Program-made: the position numbers and the translations under genes
Notes under the pieces: model-generated
What the model was told of the DNA's origin: nothing
Databases searched by the model: none
What the model saw: the letters and a program-made list of their open reading frames with translations, nothing else
Origin: an uncultured Ruminococcus sp.
GTDB lineage: Bacteria > Bacillota > Clostridia > Oscillospirales > Ruminococcaceae
Length of the DNA stretch: 6,042 nt
NCBI GenBank assembly: GCA_947174085.1
Contig: CAMWHN010000139.1
Span: 1 to 6,042, forward strand
Direction: 5' to 3'
In this document: positions 4,870 through 6,042 of the stretch, piece after piece
Layout of the letters: every line of letters starts with the position of its first letter
Numbering within the stretch: position 1 is the stretch's first letter

Positions 4870-6042
4870 AATCATACAGAAACAAGTAAAAACGAAAGTT
4901 ATTTTAATTGGCTTAAATACAGGCGAATATCATGCGGAATCATCTATGCAAGAGCTTAGGGAATTAGCAAATACAGCAGATTGTGAAGTTGTTTTGACAG
5001 TAATCCAAACAAGACCAGCTCCGGAATCTGCAACTTGTATCGGTGTAGGAAAACTAGAAGAAATCAAAGAACAAGTGAAAATTTTAAATGCAGAAATGTT
5101 AATTTTTGATATGGAATTAACTGGTATGCAAATGCGAAATATTTCTGATATCACAGATTGTAAAGTCATTGACAGAACGATATTAATTTTAGATATTTTT
5201 GCAAGTAGAGCTAGAACTGCCGAAGGTAAAATACAAGTTGCTTTAGCACAATATAAATATCGGCTGACCAGATTAACAGGCATAGGAACAGCACTTTCAA
5301 GATTAGGCGGAGGTATCGGCACAAGAGGTCCGGGGGAGACAAAACTTGAAACAGATAGAAGACATATTCGCAATAGAATTACGTCTTTAGAACATGAACT
5401 CAAAGAATTGGAACGGCATAGAAAATTTTTGACTAGTCGACGTAAGAAAAATAATATTTTGACAATTGCTATTGTTGGTTATACCAATGCCGGAAAATCT
5501 ACGCTATTTAATATGCTAACAGAAGCCGGTGTTTTAGAAGAAAATAAATTATTTGCGACTCTTGATGTTACTGCAAGAGCGTTAGAATTACCTGACGGCA
5601 GAAGTGTTTTATTATCTGATACTGTTGGATTTATTCGCAGATTGCCTCATCATTTAGTAGAAGCCTTTCGTTCTACGCTCGAAGAAACTGCTCAGGCTGA
5701 TTTGATTTTACATGTACTAGATGTATCTGAACCAGATGTACAGGAACGTATGAAAATTACACAAGAATTATTACAAGATTTAGGCTGTGCTGAAATTCCA
5801 CAAGTTCATGTTTTAAATAAAGCAGATTTATTAGATGATAAAATTTCAAAACAAAGCGATTTTCATACGGTTTTTATGAGTGCTAAACATGGTGATGGGT
5901 TAGAGAATCTCATGAAAGCAATTTTATATCATTTGCCACAGACTGCCAAACGTATGAAATTATGTATTCCCTATATAGATATTAATTTTTTAAATCAGAT
6001 TCGAGAAGAAGGGAAAATTTTTTCAGAAGAATATACAGAAAC
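4862..6042 (+). CDS. hflX: HflX GTPase, ribosome-splitting factor (3' end cut by window)
   Basis: HflX binds the 50S subunit and uses GTP to split stalled ribosomes, mainly under stress. In the 393 residues present: N-terminal HflX domain with GVGKLEEI (61-68), the family signature RLGGGIGTRGPGETKLETDRR (about 147-167), a basic helical linker (168-197), then the G domain with G1 GYTNAGKST (206-214), G2 FATLDVT (231-237), G3 DTVGF (253-257), G4 NKAD (319-322) and G5 SAK (340-342). The small C-terminal domain is entered but cut by the window edge; full-length proteins are usually a little over 400 residues. ATG 4862 follows AAGGGGAG (4843-4850) by 11 nt. The in-frame GTG at 4850 overlaps that site and is unlikely. 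The start lies inside the last codons of the 58-residue gene. All G motifs are intact, and no frameshift is seen. Confidence 0.96.
   Translation, partial: MHEIIQKQVKTKVILIGLNTGEYHAESSMQELRELANTADCEVVLTVIQTRPAPESATCIGVGKLEEIKEQVKILNAEMLIFDMELTGMQMRNISDITDCKVIDRTILILDIFASRARTAEGKIQVALAQYKYRLTRLTGIGTALSRLGGGIGTRGPGETKLETDRRHIRNRITSLEHELKELERHRKFLTSRRKKNNILTIAIVGYTNAGKSTLFNMLTEAGVLEENKLFATLDVTARALELPDGRSVLLSDTVGFIRRLPHHLVEAFRSTLEETAQADLILHVLDVSEPDVQERMKITQELLQDLGCAEIPQVHVLNKADLLDDKISKQSDFHTVFMSAKHGDGLENLMKAILYHLPQTAKRMKLCIPYIDINFLNQIREEGKIFSEEYTE

Noticed and set aside
4930..5403. Open frame of 157 codons on the minus strand
   Set aside because: It is the shadow of the conserved N-terminal half of hflX.

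Overview
The window is a low-GC (roughly one third G+C by eye) bacterial chromosome segment. Gene order, AGGAG-type ribosome binding sites, consensus sigma-A promoters with 17-bp spacers and a type A RNase P RNA point to a Clostridia-like Firmicute, perhaps a Ruminococcus relative (inference). All recognisable genes lie on the + strand. No transposase, integrase, CRISPR array or tRNA gene is visible.

Layout. (1) 73-490: the RNase P RNA gene rnpB, with a consensus promoter and an intrinsic terminator. (2) 528-1875: two closely spaced genes, a small DcrB/PsbP-like lipoprotein (tentative family) and a free-standing ADP-ribosyltransferase carrying the full R / STS / ExE signature, with no signal peptide and no fused delivery domain. 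No separate promoter is obvious for this pair. (3) 1910-2192: a strong promoter, a 5' UTR hairpin touching the Shine-Dalgarno sequence, and a 66-residue acidic protein of unknown function. (4) 2220-2472: a fully consensus promoter, an approximately 215-nt leader with a possible 31-codon leader peptide, and a strong intrinsic terminator 17 nt before the next start codon. This has the layout of a transcription attenuator. (5) 2490-6042: rtcB (RNA ligase), rnz (RNase Z), a 58-residue basic protein and hflX (ribosome-splitting GTPase, cut by the window edge). Short gaps, one overlap and no internal terminator suggest one operon.

How it fits together. RNase P RNA and RNase Z make the 5' and 3' ends of tRNA, RtcB rejoins cleaved RNA, and HflX rescues stalled ribosomes, so the window is rich in tRNA maturation, RNA repair and translation rescue. 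The two parts most worth following up are the lipoprotein / ADP-ribosyltransferase / small acidic protein neighbourhood, which has no obvious known counterpart, and the attenuator-like leader of rtcB. The leader peptide is dense in Asn, Tyr and His NAU codons, so it could in principle couple RtcB expression to the state of those tRNAs.
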